Below the pieces are notes generated by a model. That model ran no database searches and was not told the origin of the DNA. It saw nothing but the letters and a program-made list of their open reading frames with translations. Both the position numbers and the translations under genes were made by a program. Source: Pseudooceanicola pacificus (lineage in GTDB: Bacteria; Pseudomonadota; Alphaproteobacteria; Rhodobacterales; Rhodobacteraceae). Taken from it: 62,701 bases of DNA. The stretch spans positions 1 through 62,701 of the forward strand of contig NZ_WNXQ01000015.1 of assembly GCF_009789075.1 (NCBI RefSeq), read 5' to 3'. Below, piece after piece: positions 1 to 9,013 of the stretch (its first letter is position 1; each line of letters begins with the position of its first letter).

Positions 1-30
1 GTTCAGCTCGCGCTCGCTCATGATCAACAT
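1..30 (-). CDS. Transposase N-terminus (partial, ISNCY-like)
   Basis: Only the first codons of a minus-strand gene are inside the window. It reads MLIMSERELN, or MSERELN if the ATG at 21 is used. The MSERELN opening is common at the start of ISNCY-family helix-turn-helix transposases. A GGGA stretch upstream suits the inner ATG better. The assignment rests on ten residues plus the IS-like terminus beside it, so it is tentative. Confidence 0.4.
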   Translation of the reverse strand, partial: MLIMSERELN

Positions 31-121
31 TCCCACGGACACACTCCAATCCTGCTTGATCAACAGGGAAGTGTGACATTTCTACTTTGCAGATGTGGGA
101 CATTTTAACTTTGCGCGTACA
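1..121. mobile_element. End of an ISNCY-like insertion sequence
   Basis: This is the terminus of an insertion sequence running off the left edge. Two imperfect direct copies of a short block, acatttctactttgc near 77 and acattttaactttgc near 101, sit just outside a transposase start on the minus strand. Such repeated ACATTT...CTTTGC blocks are a familiar form of IS terminus. The outer boundary is set near 121 only because the repeat ends there, and no target duplication can be checked. The element borders the catabolic island and may have helped move it. Confidence 0.5.
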
Positions 122-143
122 TTCATGTTGCGCATAATCCTTC

Positions 144-977
144 TTATGTTAATTTCCATACCCCGCCATCTTGTACCACCCGCGACTCAGACAACAGCTT
201 CTCCAGATGCGCCGCAACGTTTCGTCCTGCGGCCATTGCGATATGTGGGTCGGTTTTCTGGTAGACGGAAGCGGCGATATTCTGGACCGAATCCGGGGTG
301 TTTGAGAGGTGGGCGAGGATCTCCGCCTCGCGACGCATGCGGTTGGAAAGCAACCGTTTGACGTAAGGTTGCGGATCCCGGAGTATAGGTCCGTGCCCCG
401 GAAAGTAGATCCTATCGTCGCGCTCAATCAGCCGCTGTAGCTGCGCGCAGTAGTCGTGCATGTTTCCGTCAGGGGGGCTGACGATCGAACTGTTCCAACT
501 CATAACGTGGTCGCCCGTGAAGAGCACTCCGTCAGGTCTCGCGAAACAAAGGTGGTCGCTCGCGTGACCAGGTGTGTGCAGGACGGTAAGACCGGCAATG
601 ACCTGTCCGTCCTCCAGAAACCGGTCAGGTCGAAATGCATCGTCAGGGAATGCCCGTGAGGCATAAACAGGTGCGTCTGTCCGTGCTCGCAGGGCTGGGA
701 CGACTCCAAAATGATCAGAATGGTGGTGTGTGAGCAGAATCCCGGATGGTTTGGCCCCCAAATTTTCGATGATTGCCCCGAAATGTGTACTGTCTTCTGC
801 TGGGCCGGGGTCGATTATGAACCGACCATCAGGCGTATCAATGATGTAGCTATTTGTCCCGTGGTAGGTCATCTTTCCGGGATTGTTCGCGACGATCCTC
901 AGAATTCCAGGGGCCAATTCGACTCCCTTCGCGCGGCAAGGCTCCGGCTCTGAGAAAAATATGCTGCTTCTTTTCAT
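144..977 (-). CDS. Metallo-beta-lactamase-fold hydrolase
   Basis: A 277-residue MBL-fold hydrolase. The zinc-binding HxHxDH motif is at residues 84-89 (THHHSDH), followed by HTPGHASDH, TGDH and a late FPGHGP motif. A C-terminal winged-helix-like tail follows, as in LACTB2-type and related hydrolases. An in-frame start further upstream would add 18 residues; the ATG at 977 is preferred because it begins the conserved part, although no strong ribosome site is visible. It lies 186 bp downstream of bioY on the same strand and may be a separate unit. Family members hydrolyse thioesters, lactones or RNA ends. Thioester hydrolysis would suit the neighbourhood, but the substrate is unknown. Confidence 0.85.
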   Translation of the reverse strand: MKRSSIFFSEPEPCRAKGVELAPGILRIVANNPGKMTYHGTNSYIIDTPDGRFIIDPGPAEDSTHFGAIIENLGAKPSGILLTHHHSDHFGVVPALRARTDAPVYASRAFPDDAFRPDRFLEDGQVIAGLTVLHTPGHASDHLCFARPDGVLFTGDHVMSWNSSIVSPPDGNMHDYCAQLQRLIERDDRIYFPGHGPILRDPQPYVKRLLSNRMRREAEILAHLSNTPDSVQNIAASVYQKTDPHIAMAAGRNVAAHLEKLLSESRVVQDGGVWKLT

Positions 978-1163
978 TGTGTGCGACCAGGTATTGATTG
1001 CGAACAATTTGGTTCGCAAAGTTTTGCGCATTGCTCTCGCATGGCGCCGGAAACCTCAGGCTGGCGTCCGGTGCCTGTCAAATCCGGCATCGGACTATTT
1101 CAACTTACATTGGACCAGGCCCGTATGAGACTGAAACAGTCTGATACAGTCTTGGGCTGGCAG

Positions 1164-1730
1164 TCACACAGCGCGGCGATTATGGTAAGCAGTATACAGA
1201 ACTACAGCAATTGTCGCCTTCGTCAGATCCCCGAGAAGGAACGGGTAAAGACCGGCGTTCAGCAACTTTTCGCCATAGCCGACAAAGCCACCCAACCAGA
1301 GCAGCCCTGCGCAATACATGACTATCGAACCCAAAAAGACCGCGACAGATGCTCTGAACGCAGGCCGAAGTCCTTGCAGTGCTTGAACAATCCACCCGGC
1401 GGCGGCCGCCGCAAGTGCGAAGCCTACCAAGTATCCGCCTGTGGGACCCGCAATATACGCCGGTCCGGCCAGAGCCGGAGGCGTGCCTGCGAAGACCGGC
1501 AGGCCAAGCAGACCTTCAAAAAGGTATGTCACAACAACAAGACTACTGCGCACCGGCCCCAGGAAAAGGCCCAGACCCAAGACAACCAGGGTTTGTGTAG
1601 ACATGGGAACCGGGTAGAACGGCACCACGATTTTGGCGGATAGTGTCAGAAGAATTGTGCCGACGAGAATTATCGAGATCTCTTGGGTAAGTTTTGCGAG
1701 TGTTTGGCTTTGAGTGGTTTCCAGATTCAT
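1164..1730 (-). CDS. bioY: BioY biotin transporter (ECF S component)
   Basis: A 188-residue integral membrane protein with about six hydrophobic segments and the BioY-typical stretch VVPFYPVPMSTQT near residue 35, then a GPTGGYLVGF loop. BioY is the substrate-binding S component for biotin uptake, working alone or with an ECF ATPase/T module. None of the latter is seen here. It is the last gene of the minus-strand operon that starts with the TetR gene at 7978, 48 bp after the dehydrogenase, with an AAGGACG ribosome site. Its position supplies biotin to the three biotin-dependent carboxylases in the window. No BioR-like box is visible in the gap, so it probably follows the catabolic promoter. 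Confidence 0.9.
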   Translation of the reverse strand: MNLETTQSQTLAKLTQEISIILVGTILLTLSAKIVVPFYPVPMSTQTLVVLGLGLFLGPVRSSLVVVTYLFEGLLGLPVFAGTPPALAGPAYIAGPTGGYLVGFALAAAAAGWIVQALQGLRPAFRASVAVFLGSIVMYCAGLLWLGGFVGYGEKLLNAGLYPFLLGDLTKATIAVVLYTAYHNRRAV

Positions 1731-1778
1731 CTTTTTCGTCCTTGTTTCTGTAGATTGTTAATTTTTTGGATAGTAAGC

Positions 1779-2945
1779 TCACATGCGCTTGGCGACTTCT
1801 TCCAACATGACTTCGCTCGCCCCGCCGCCGATGGCCTGCACACGGGCATCGCGTGACATGCGTTCCACCGGTGTTTCGCGCATATAACCCATACCGCCGT
1901 GAAACTGGACGCAGTCATAAAGCACGCTGTTCACCAGTTCGCCGCAATAGGCTTTGACCATCGAGACCTCTTTCACGCAGTCACCGCCCGCGGCATCCAG
2001 ACCGGCGGCGTGATAGACCAGCTGACGTCCTGCAGCGATCCGCGTCTGACAGTCGGCCAGCCGTTGGCGCACGGCCTGCTTGTCCCACAGAACGCCGCCA
2101 AAGGCCCTGCGCTGCTTGACATAATCCACGGTCATGTCCAGCGCGGTTTGCGCTTCGGCACAGGCCATCGCACCCAGCACAATGCGTTCGTTCTGGAAGT
2201 TCTTCATTACCGAATAGAAACCGCGGTTGACCTCGCCCAAGACGTTTTCGGCCGGGATACGGACATCTTCGAAGATCAGTTCGGCAGTGTCCGAGCACAG
2301 CCAGCCGGTCTTGTTCAACGCCCGTCCGACCGAAAAGCCCGGCGTGCCTTTTTCGACCGCAAATATGGTGATCCCGCGCGACCCCTTGGCATCCGGATCG
2401 GTCTTGGCACCGACAAAGTAGAGATCGCCATGCACGCCGTTGGTGATGAACATCTTGGTGCCGTTCAGCACCCAATCCGACCCGTCCCGCACCGCGCGGG
2501 AGCGCATGCCCGCCACGTCCGAGCCCGCGCCCGGTTCGGTCACAGCAACGGCGGTGATCATTTCGCCCGAGACGATCGACGGCATCCAGCGCGCCTTCTG
2601 TTCGGGCGTGCCGGCGTTTTCCAGATGCGGCGAGGCCATGTCGGTGTGGACCAGAACCGTGGCCGAGAACCCGCCGAAAGTGGATCGCCCGACCTCTTCG
2701 GCCAAAACCACGCTGGACATCACGTCCAGCCCCGCGCCGCCATACTGTTCGTCATAGCGCATCCCCAGCACGCCGAGATCACCCATCCGGCGCAGCACGT
2801 CGCGGGGTACCTTGCCCTGCTCCTCCCAAGGCTCGGCCTTGGCGGTCACCTCGGCTTCAATGAACCGGCGCAACTGGTTGCGGATCATCTCGAGGTCTTC
2901 GTTGAACGGGCCGGTGACCTGAGTAATGCTGTCTTGTCTGGTCAT
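1779..2945 (-). CDS. Acyl-CoA dehydrogenase (LCAD/IVD-type base)
   Basis: A 388-residue FAD acyl-CoA dehydrogenase with the family signature VTEPGAGSD near residue 140 and FHGGMGYMRETPVER near the C-terminus. The usual MCAD glutamate position reads IGGGASE, so no acid is there. Instead an NFQNERIV motif carries a glutamate at the helix-G position used by long-chain and isovaleryl-CoA dehydrogenases, a placement associated with branched substrates. The start ATG overlaps the upstream stop as ATGA and has an AGAGGAAAA ribosome site, showing translational coupling to the carboxylase alpha subunit. In this operon it likely oxidises the saturated acyl-CoA before carboxylation. The exact substrate is unknown. 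Confidence 0.9.
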   Translation of the reverse strand: MTRQDSITQVTGPFNEDLEMIRNQLRRFIEAEVTAKAEPWEEQGKVPRDVLRRMGDLGVLGMRYDEQYGGAGLDVMSSVVLAEEVGRSTFGGFSATVLVHTDMASPHLENAGTPEQKARWMPSIVSGEMITAVAVTEPGAGSDVAGMRSRAVRDGSDWVLNGTKMFITNGVHGDLYFVGAKTDPDAKGSRGITIFAVEKGTPGFSVGRALNKTGWLCSDTAELIFEDVRIPAENVLGEVNRGFYSVMKNFQNERIVLGAMACAEAQTALDMTVDYVKQRRAFGGVLWDKQAVRQRLADCQTRIAAGRQLVYHAAGLDAAGGDCVKEVSMVKAYCGELVNSVLYDCVQFHGGMGYMRETPVERMSRDARVQAIGGGASEVMLEEVAKRM

Positions 2946-4945
2946 GTGTTTTCCTCTGGATCGAGTTTGATAAGTGGGGCGTGCCCGGCGACCGTATCGC
3001 CGGGTGCACAATAGATTTCAGTCACCACGCCCGCGACCGGCGCGGGCAGGCTTTGCAACAGCTTCATGGCCTCAAGCACCACCAGCGTGTCTCCGGCTTT
3101 GACGCGATCGCCGAGTGCGACGCGCACCTCGGCCACGGCGCCGGGCATGGGTGCGGACAACAGGTCAGCGACGCCAGACCCGCCGGTGGCACGTTGCAGA
3201 TGCTGGTCTTCCAGCGTACGCAGGTCTGTCGCGGTCATTCCAGCAGGGGTTTGCAGGTGCACTCGCCAGTGACTCGGCGCGCGCACGACGTAAGCGATGC
3301 GCGAAAACGGAACCCCGTCGATGCGTCCGCTCAGACGGCATCCTGTTAAAGCGGCACTCTCGACCGTGATGGTCTGGCCGTCCGGTTGAATGGCAGTCAA
3401 CCCCGACCCGGAGCCGTACATGCGGATCGGTTCGTCTTTGGTTGTGTCCCAATAGAAGGCCGCGCCGGACTGTCGCGCAGGGGCTGTGAGTCGCCATGAC
3501 CCTAGGCTTTCCCAGGGCGACGCGCCCGCCGGCACGAGACGCAGATGCAGCGCCATCGCGGCAAAGGCCATGTCCCGGTGATCAGCGGACGATTCAGTCC
3601 AGCCGCCTGGAAACATCTCGGGCAGGTACGAGGTATGGTGACGGAACGCCGCAAAATCCGGGTGTGCCAGTAACGCGCGTTGATAGGCCAGGTTCAGGCC
3701 GACGCCGCCGACGGCAAAAGCATCGATCGCGGTGATCGCCCGGCGGATCGCCCCGGTCCGATCCGGCGCGTGGACGATCAGCTTGGCAATCATGGAATCG
3801 TAGTGGTGGCCGACGACCGAACCGCACTCTACCCCAGTGTCCAGCCGCACATCCGCAGGCGGCGCCCAAAGGGTGATCTCGCCCGTTTCGGGGTGAAAAT
3901 TCTCGGCCGGGTTTTCGGCGGCGATGCGGATTTCAATGGCGTGCCCGTCAAACTGCACATCGCCTTGCGTCAGCGCCAGCGGCTCGCCCCGCGCGATGCG
4001 CAACTGCCATTCGACCAGATCGATGCCGGTGATCGCCTCGGTCACGGGGTGTTCCACCTGCAACCGGGTATTCATTTCCAGAAAGTAGTATTCACCGCGC
4101 CCGGGGTCATAGAGGTATTCCACCGTCCCGGCGGAGCGATAGCCGATCGCCTGCGCCAACCGCACCGCTGCCGCACGCATGCGGTCGCGCACAGCCTCGG
4201 GAAGATCGGCGGCGGGGGCTTCTTCGATCAGCTTTTGGTGGTTGCGTTGCAGCGAACAATCGCGGTCGCCCAGATGCAGCACGGTGCCGTGAGTGTCGCC
4301 CAGAACCTGCACTTCGACGTGGCGGGCACGGGGCGCATAGCGTTCGAGGAACACCGCCGGATCGCCGAAGGCGCTCTGCGCTTCGGCCCGGGCAGATGCA
4401 ATCGCTTCGGGTGCGTCGCCCAGATCGGAGACAAGCCGCATCCCGCGTCCGCCGCCGCCGGCGCTGGCCTTGACCAGAAAGGGGGTGCCAAGCGCCTCGG
4501 CCTCTTGCAGCAGGCGCGCGTCGGACTGATCCTCGCCGCGATAGCCGGGCAGGACGGGCACGCCTGCGGCTTCGGCGGCAGCCTTGGCCTCGATCTTGGA
4601 GCCCATCCGCGCGATAGCGTCGGGTTCCGGCCCGATGAACACAAGGCCCGCCGCCTCGACCGCCGCCGCGAAACCGGCATTCTCAGACAGAAAACCATAT
4701 CCCGGGTGCACCGCACCCGCGCCCGTCGCCCGCGCGGCCTCAAGGATGGCCTCGACGTTCAAATAACTGTCTGACGGGGCGGCCCCACCGATGCAGACGG
4801 CATGATCGGCCTCGGCCACGAAGGGCGCGTCGCGGTCCGCGTCCGAAAACACCGCTACGCTTTCCAGCCCCAGTTTGCGGCACCCGCGCTGGATGCGCCG
4901 GGCAATCTCGCCCCGGTTGGCGATCAGAACGCGGGTGAAGCTCAT
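2942..4945 (-). CDS. Acyl-CoA carboxylase alpha subunit (biotin carboxylase-BCCP fusion)
   Basis: A 667-residue alpha subunit of the methylcrotonyl/geranyl-CoA carboxylase type. It has an N-terminal biotin carboxylase (LIANRGEIARRI, then ATP-grasp GGGGRGM and EMNTRLQVEHPVTE), a middle linker/BT domain, and a C-terminal biotin carrier domain with EAMKLL, biotinylated lysine about residue 628. The length matches MccA/LiuD proteins. ATG at 4945 overlaps the crotonase stop as ATGA; a longer start at 4957 is possible. It should form an alpha6beta6-type complex with the carboxyltransferase at 5746-7344. With that subunit and the LiuC-like hydratase it looks like a leucine/isovalerate-type module. 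Confidence 0.92.
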   Translation of the reverse strand: MSFTRVLIANRGEIARRIQRGCRKLGLESVAVFSDADRDAPFVAEADHAVCIGGAAPSDSYLNVEAILEAARATGAGAVHPGYGFLSENAGFAAAVEAAGLVFIGPEPDAIARMGSKIEAKAAAEAAGVPVLPGYRGEDQSDARLLQEAEALGTPFLVKASAGGGGRGMRLVSDLGDAPEAIASARAEAQSAFGDPAVFLERYAPRARHVEVQVLGDTHGTVLHLGDRDCSLQRNHQKLIEEAPAADLPEAVRDRMRAAAVRLAQAIGYRSAGTVEYLYDPGRGEYYFLEMNTRLQVEHPVTEAITGIDLVEWQLRIARGEPLALTQGDVQFDGHAIEIRIAAENPAENFHPETGEITLWAPPADVRLDTGVECGSVVGHHYDSMIAKLIVHAPDRTGAIRRAITAIDAFAVGGVGLNLAYQRALLAHPDFAAFRHHTSYLPEMFPGGWTESSADHRDMAFAAMALHLRLVPAGASPWESLGSWRLTAPARQSGAAFYWDTTKDEPIRMYGSGSGLTAIQPDGQTITVESAALTGCRLSGRIDGVPFSRIAYVVRAPSHWRVHLQTPAGMTATDLRTLEDQHLQRATGGSGVADLLSAPMPGAVAEVRVALGDRVKAGDTLVVLEAMKLLQSLPAPVAGVVTEIYCAPGDTVAGHAPLIKLDPEENT

Positions 4946-5736
4946 TTCACCCGCCATGACGGAACGCCCTTGTTGATGAAGCTGTTGATGCCTTCGATAC
5001 CTTCCTCCGTCTCCCACGCATCGGCCAGCCGGTCGGCGGTGTAGATCATGTTGGTCTCCAGATCGTGGGACGCGACATAGGCGATCAGCGCCTTGGTATC
5101 GGCCACGGCACCCGGCGCGGCCTGAAGGTGATCATGCACCACCCGGTTCACCGTGGCGTCCAAGTCGCCCGGCGCGACAACTTCGGTCAACAGACCGATC
5201 CGCTCGGCGCGGGCGGTGTCGAACAACGCCCCCGACAGCATGGTCTCACGCGAATGCACCTTGCCGATGCGGGCCACCACGTAAGGCGATATATTCGCGG
5301 GCAGAAGGCCCAGCTTGACCTCGGTCAGACCGAAGCGCGCGCCTTCGGCGCCGATGGTGTAGTCGCAGACGGAAATCATGCCGACACCGCCACCGTAAGC
5401 CGGGCCGTTGATCCTCCCGATCAAGGGTTTGGGCAGCGTGTCAAGACGGCGCAACAGCCGCGCCAGCGTGGCGCTTTGTGCGACCCTTTCACTACGGGTT
5501 TTCTCGACATTAGAGGCGAACCAGTTGAAGTCGCCGCCCGCGCAGAAGCTCTTGCCCGCGCCGGTCAGGACCACAATACGCACATCGTCATCTGCAGCCA
5601 GCTTTTCGGCGGCATCGTATAGCTCTGCGATCAATTCGCCATTCAGCGCATTGTGTTTGTCGGGGCGGTTGAGCGTCAGCGTGGCGACGCCACGCGCATC
5701 GGTTTCGATAAGGATCGTGTTGTAGGTATTGGTCAA
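4942..5736 (-). CDS. Enoyl-CoA hydratase, methylglutaconyl-CoA-hydratase-like
   Basis: A 264-residue crotonase-fold protein. The oxyanion-hole blocks are SFCAGGDFNW and AYGGGVGMISVCD. The first catalytic glutamate of classical hydratases is replaced by glycine, while the second is kept in GLTEVKLGLLPANISPYV, a pattern seen in LiuC-like 3-methylglutaconyl-CoA hydratases. It sits between the two carboxylase subunits, overlapping the alpha subunit gene by ATGA and starting 9 bp after the carboxyltransferase stop. That placement suggests hydration of the carboxylated product. Other crotonase chemistry cannot be excluded from sequence alone. Confidence 0.88.
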   Translation of the reverse strand: MTNTYNTILIETDARGVATLTLNRPDKHNALNGELIAELYDAAEKLAADDDVRIVVLTGAGKSFCAGGDFNWFASNVEKTRSERVAQSATLARLLRRLDTLPKPLIGRINGPAYGGGVGMISVCDYTIGAEGARFGLTEVKLGLLPANISPYVVARIGKVHSRETMLSGALFDTARAERIGLLTEVVAPGDLDATVNRVVHDHLQAAPGAVADTKALIAYVASHDLETNMIYTADRLADAWETEEGIEGINSFINKGVPSWRVK

Positions 5737-5745
5737 CTTGAAGCC

Positions 5746-7344
5746 TCACATTCTGAATACAGGCGTATGGCGACCGGCTTCGGGCACCGATGTCACGATG
5801 GCCAGACACAGGCCAAGGATATCGCGGGTTTGCGCGGGTTCGATCAGCCCGTCATCCCAAAGCCGCGAGGTGGCATAATAGGGATCGGACTGTTCACCGT
5901 ACTGGGCCCGAACCTGCTCCTCGATCAGCTTCATGTCGGCCTCCATCTTGCCCGGGTCGCCCCCTTTCTGGCGGCGCAGTTCCAGCATCACATTTGTGGC
6001 GATGTCGGCAGACATGGTGGCCAGTTCCGCCGTGGGCCAGGCAAAGAGAAAATTCGGGGCGAAACCACGTCCGCACATGCCGTAGTTGCCTGCCCCGTAT
6101 GAGCCGCCCAAGAGGACCGACAGGCGCGGCACCTTGGCAACCGACATGGCATAGACCAGCTTGGCGCTGTCTTTGGCAATGCCGCCGCGCTCGGCTTCGG
6201 TGCCGACCATGAAGCCCGAGATGTTGTGGAGGAACAAAAGCGGGATGTTGCGTTGATCGCACATCGACACGAATTGCGCGCCCTTGAGCGAACTGTCGGA
6301 CACAAGCGCCCCATTATTTGCGAGAATGCCCACTCGATAGCCGTGAATCCGCGCGGTGCCGCAGACCAGCGTCTCACCCCATCCGGGCTTGAATTCGCGG
6401 AATTCGCCGGCGTCGATCATGCGCAGCAGAACCTCGCGCATGTCATAGGGCTGTTTGCGATCGGCGCTGATGACGCCAAGCAGTTCCTCTGGGTTGCGCG
6501 CCGGCGGCGCGCAGGTTGCATCGGGACCCATCGGGCGCGACAGGCCCAGTTCGGATACGATGTCGCGCATCAGAGCAAGCGCATGATACTCGTCCTCGGC
6601 CAGATGGTCAGACACACCGGAGACGCGCGAATGCATCTCGGCCCCCCCCAATGTTTCTCCATCAACCTCTTCGTTGATCGCCACCTTGACGATCGAGGGG
6701 CCGCCCAGATGGATGCGTGCGTTGCCGCGTACCATGATGACTTCGTCCGACAGGGCCGGGATATAGGCCCCACCGGCCGTGCAGCCTCCAAAGACCGCCG
6801 AGATCTGCGGCAGGCCGCTCGCGGACATGTTGGTTTGACGATAAAAGGAATTGCCGAAATGGCGGGCATCGGGGAAAACCCGGTCCTGCTCTGGCAGATA
6901 GGCACCGCCGCAATCCACCAGATAGAGGCAGGGCAGCCGGTTCTCGGCTGCGATTTCCTGGGCGCGGATGTGTTTCTGCACGGTTTCGTGATAGAAGGAC
7001 CCACCCTTCACTGTCGCATCGTTGGCGATCACAACGCAGGGCAGCCCGTGGACGATCCCGATACCGGTCACGATCCCCGCACCGGGCACCTCGCCCCCGT
7101 ATTGACCGTAGGCGGCAAGCGACGACAGCTCAAGAAACGCAGTGCCCGGATCCACCAGCAGGTCGATCCGTTCGCGGACCAACAGCTTGCCGCGCTTGCG
7201 ATGCCGCGCGACCATATCGGGGCGGCCGCCAGCCGTTGCTTCGGCGATCCGCGCACGCAGCGTTTCGACGCGCTCGCTTTGTGCGGCGTGGTTGCGGGTG
7301 TAGGTCTCTGATGCGGTCAGCACCGCTGTTTCAAGACGTGCCAT
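5746..7344 (-). CDS. Acyl-CoA carboxylase carboxyltransferase (beta) subunit, MCC-like
   Basis: A 532-residue carboxyltransferase with both crotonase-like halves: GGCTAGGAYIPALSDE near residue 186 and GGSYGAGNYGMCGRGF in the second half. Length fits LiuB/MCC beta. At the block VFPDARHFGNSF the residue before GN is phenylalanine (about 163), as in methylcrotonyl-CoA carboxylases by eye alignment. ATG at 7344 is chosen because it begins the conserved N-terminus; it lies 4 bp after the TetR stop, so it belongs to the regulator's operon. It transfers CO2 from biotin on the alpha subunit to the gamma-methyl carbon of an enoyl-CoA. Confidence 0.92.
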   Translation of the reverse strand: MARLETAVLTASETYTRNHAAQSERVETLRARIAEATAGGRPDMVARHRKRGKLLVRERIDLLVDPGTAFLELSSLAAYGQYGGEVPGAGIVTGIGIVHGLPCVVIANDATVKGGSFYHETVQKHIRAQEIAAENRLPCLYLVDCGGAYLPEQDRVFPDARHFGNSFYRQTNMSASGLPQISAVFGGCTAGGAYIPALSDEVIMVRGNARIHLGGPSIVKVAINEEVDGETLGGAEMHSRVSGVSDHLAEDEYHALALMRDIVSELGLSRPMGPDATCAPPARNPEELLGVISADRKQPYDMREVLLRMIDAGEFREFKPGWGETLVCGTARIHGYRVGILANNGALVSDSSLKGAQFVSMCDQRNIPLLFLHNISGFMVGTEAERGGIAKDSAKLVYAMSVAKVPRLSVLLGGSYGAGNYGMCGRGFAPNFLFAWPTAELATMSADIATNVMLELRRQKGGDPGKMEADMKLIEEQVRAQYGEQSDPYYATSRLWDDGLIEPAQTRDILGLCLAIVTSVPEAGRHTPVFRM

Positions 7345-7348
7345 GAAG

Positions 7349-7978
7349 TCAGGTATCCTGTCTTTGGAGTATCCCGTTGAGGAACACATCGGCATAGGTG
7401 CGTGACAACGCATCGGCGCTACCGCGGTCCGGGTCGAACCAATCGAGCGTGGCGTTCAATGTACCGATCAGCATCAGGCGCAGGCGACGGATATCGACGT
7501 CTTGCTTCAGCGTGCCATCTTTCTTAAGCTGGGACAGAAGACTGTCCCACTCTGCCTCATAGGCCCTGCGCGTGGGCAAGTTGGCATCCCGGACGGATTG
7601 CGGCACCTGCCCGAAAATACGCACATTCGCCGATGTATAATCGCTCACATCAATAAGCGCGCGCAGATGCGCCCGGATCGCGGCGCGCAGTACCGTTTCG
7701 CCGTCGGCATCGGCCCGCAGGTCGGTGACGGCGTCTCTCATGCTCTCGTGAACGACTCGAATCCCTGCATCAAGAACGGCCGCGACGATCTCGTCCTTGG
7801 AACCGAAATGATAATATATGCTACCCGCCTTGATCCCGGCGGCCTCGGCAATTTTTCGGAGCGAAACGGACCCGTAGCGTTGTTCGCGGAAAAGCCGCGC
7901 GGCAATGTCCAGCACCCCATCCCGTCCAACCGCGCTGCGCGATGTCTCGTTGACTTTGATTGCCGTGTTTTGTGCCAT
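7349..7978 (-). CDS. TetR-family regulator, first gene of the carboxylase operon
   Basis: A 209-residue TetR repressor. The N-terminal HTH includes SLRKIAEAAGIKAGSIYYHF (residues 39-58), and the ligand domain has YTSANVRIF and LNATLDWFDPD. The same two ligand-domain motifs recur in both halves of the tandem regulator at 22478-23878, so the three modules are close relatives. It is the promoter-proximal gene of a six-gene operon ending with bioY, and a CTAAC-N4-GTTAG operator lies 28 bp upstream, so autoregulation is likely. Relatives such as LiuR/AtuR-type repressors sense acyl-CoAs; the ligand here is unknown. Confidence 0.9.
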   Translation of the reverse strand: MAQNTAIKVNETSRSAVGRDGVLDIAARLFREQRYGSVSLRKIAEAAGIKAGSIYYHFGSKDEIVAAVLDAGIRVVHESMRDAVTDLRADADGETVLRAAIRAHLRALIDVSDYTSANVRIFGQVPQSVRDANLPTRRAYEAEWDSLLSQLKKDGTLKQDVDIRRLRLMLIGTLNATLDWFDPDRGSADALSRTYADVFLNGILQRQDT

Positions 7979-8003
7979 ATACTTTCGTATCGCCCCAACG
8001 CCT

Positions 8004-8032
8004 AACTAACGCCTGTTAGGTTAATAACGCAA
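8004..8032 (-). promoter_or_regulatory. Promoter with TetR-type operator, box A
   Basis: On the minus strand TTGCGT (8032-8027), a 17-bp spacer and TTAGTT (8009-8004) form a promoter for the TetR-carboxylase-bioY operon. The spacer holds CTAACAGGCGTTAG (8019-8006), with exact CTAAC/GTTAG arms whose right arm runs into the -10 box. A bound dimer would block RNA polymerase. The same arrangement recurs in front of other operons in this window. Confidence 0.65.
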
Positions 8033-8158
8033 ATGAGTAAATCGTCGTGATCGTGCCAGACTAGAGTTTGCGGAAAATTCCGCATTGGCGACCGCCAAGA
8101 GGCCGCCCAGACATTAATGTGCTTGCCCGGACCCCGTCATCGGGTCCGGGCAAATGCC

Positions 8159-8989
8159 TTAGATCACGAAACCGCCACCGCAGATGACGTGCTGGCCTGA
8201 AATGAAGTTCGATTCCGGCGCACAGAACAGATAGACGGCACCGGCAGCTTCTTCCGGAGTGCCGACCCGGCCCAGCGGGATCATGCGCTCCATCTGGGAC
8301 AGGAGATCGGGATTCACGCCGACCTTGATCTCTTTTTCCTCGACCTTGATCGTGCTGTCGCCATCCGCGCTGCCTTCGGTCAAGCGGGTGCGAATCGGGC
8401 CGAAGGCGACGGCGTTGACGTTGACCTTATAGCGGCCCCATTCCTTGGCCATCGTCCGGGTGACCCCTAGGATACCGGCCTTTGCGGCGGAATAGTTGAT
8501 CTGGCCAGCATTGCCGCCGGTCCCTGCGATGGACGAGATGTTGACCACCTTGCGGAACACCTCTTGCCCGGCGGCGGCCTCTTCCTTGGCCTTGGCGCTG
8601 ATCACCGGCTGGGCAGCGCGCAGGATCTTGAAAGGTGCCGTCAGGTGGACGTCGATGATCGCCTGCCACTGTTCGTCGGACATCTTCTGAACGACGCTAT
8701 CCCAAGTGTAGCCTGCGTTGTTCACGATGATGTCTAACCCGCCAAAGCTGTCCACGCCGGTCTTGATGAACCGTTCGGCAAAACCGTCTTCGGTGACGCT
8801 GCCGGCACAGACCACGGCCTCAGCTCCCATTGCGCGCACCGCCTCGGCGGTTTCATTGGCCGGATCCGCATCCAGATCGTTGATCACCAGCCGGGCCCCT
8901 TCCGAGGCCAGTTTGAGAGCGATTTCGCGGCCAATGCCCCGGCCCGAGCCCGAGACCAGCGCCACGCGCCCGTCGAGTTTTCCAGTCAT
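8159..8989 (-). CDS. SDR-family 3-hydroxyacyl-CoA dehydrogenase-like oxidoreductase
   Basis: A 276-residue short-chain dehydrogenase/reductase. The NAD(P)-binding GSGRGIG motif is at residues 14-20, NNAGYTW near 95, and the catalytic serine with YSAAKAG about residue 175. An acidic residue after strand 2 (INDLDAD) suggests NAD(H). An insert of about 12 residues (KAKEEAAAGQEV) precedes the active-site strand, as in MFE2-type hydroxyacyl-CoA dehydrogenases. A GGGAGGAA ribosome site supports the start. It is 24 bp downstream of the thiolase in the same unit, which suggests it makes the 3-ketoacyl-CoA that the thiolase cleaves. Confidence 0.87.
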   Translation of the reverse strand: MTGKLDGRVALVSGSGRGIGREIALKLASEGARLVINDLDADPANETAEAVRAMGAEAVVCAGSVTEDGFAERFIKTGVDSFGGLDIIVNNAGYTWDSVVQKMSDEQWQAIIDVHLTAPFKILRAAQPVISAKAKEEAAAGQEVFRKVVNISSIAGTGGNAGQINYSAAKAGILGVTRTMAKEWGRYKVNVNAVAFGPIRTRLTEGSADGDSTIKVEEKEIKVGVNPDLLSQMERMIPLGRVGTPEEAAGAVYLFCAPESNFISGQHVICGGGFVI

Positions 8990-9013
8990 ATTGATTCCTC
9001 CCGAAAGGCGCTA

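Noticed and set aside
1128..1142. Inverted repeat AGACTGAAACAGTCT after bioY as terminator
   Set aside because: Only 6 bp of AT-mixed stem, no T-run; too weak to call.
1731..1778. BioR-type box before bioY
   Set aside because: Searched by eye for a TTAT...ATAA palindrome; none is present in the 48-bp gap.
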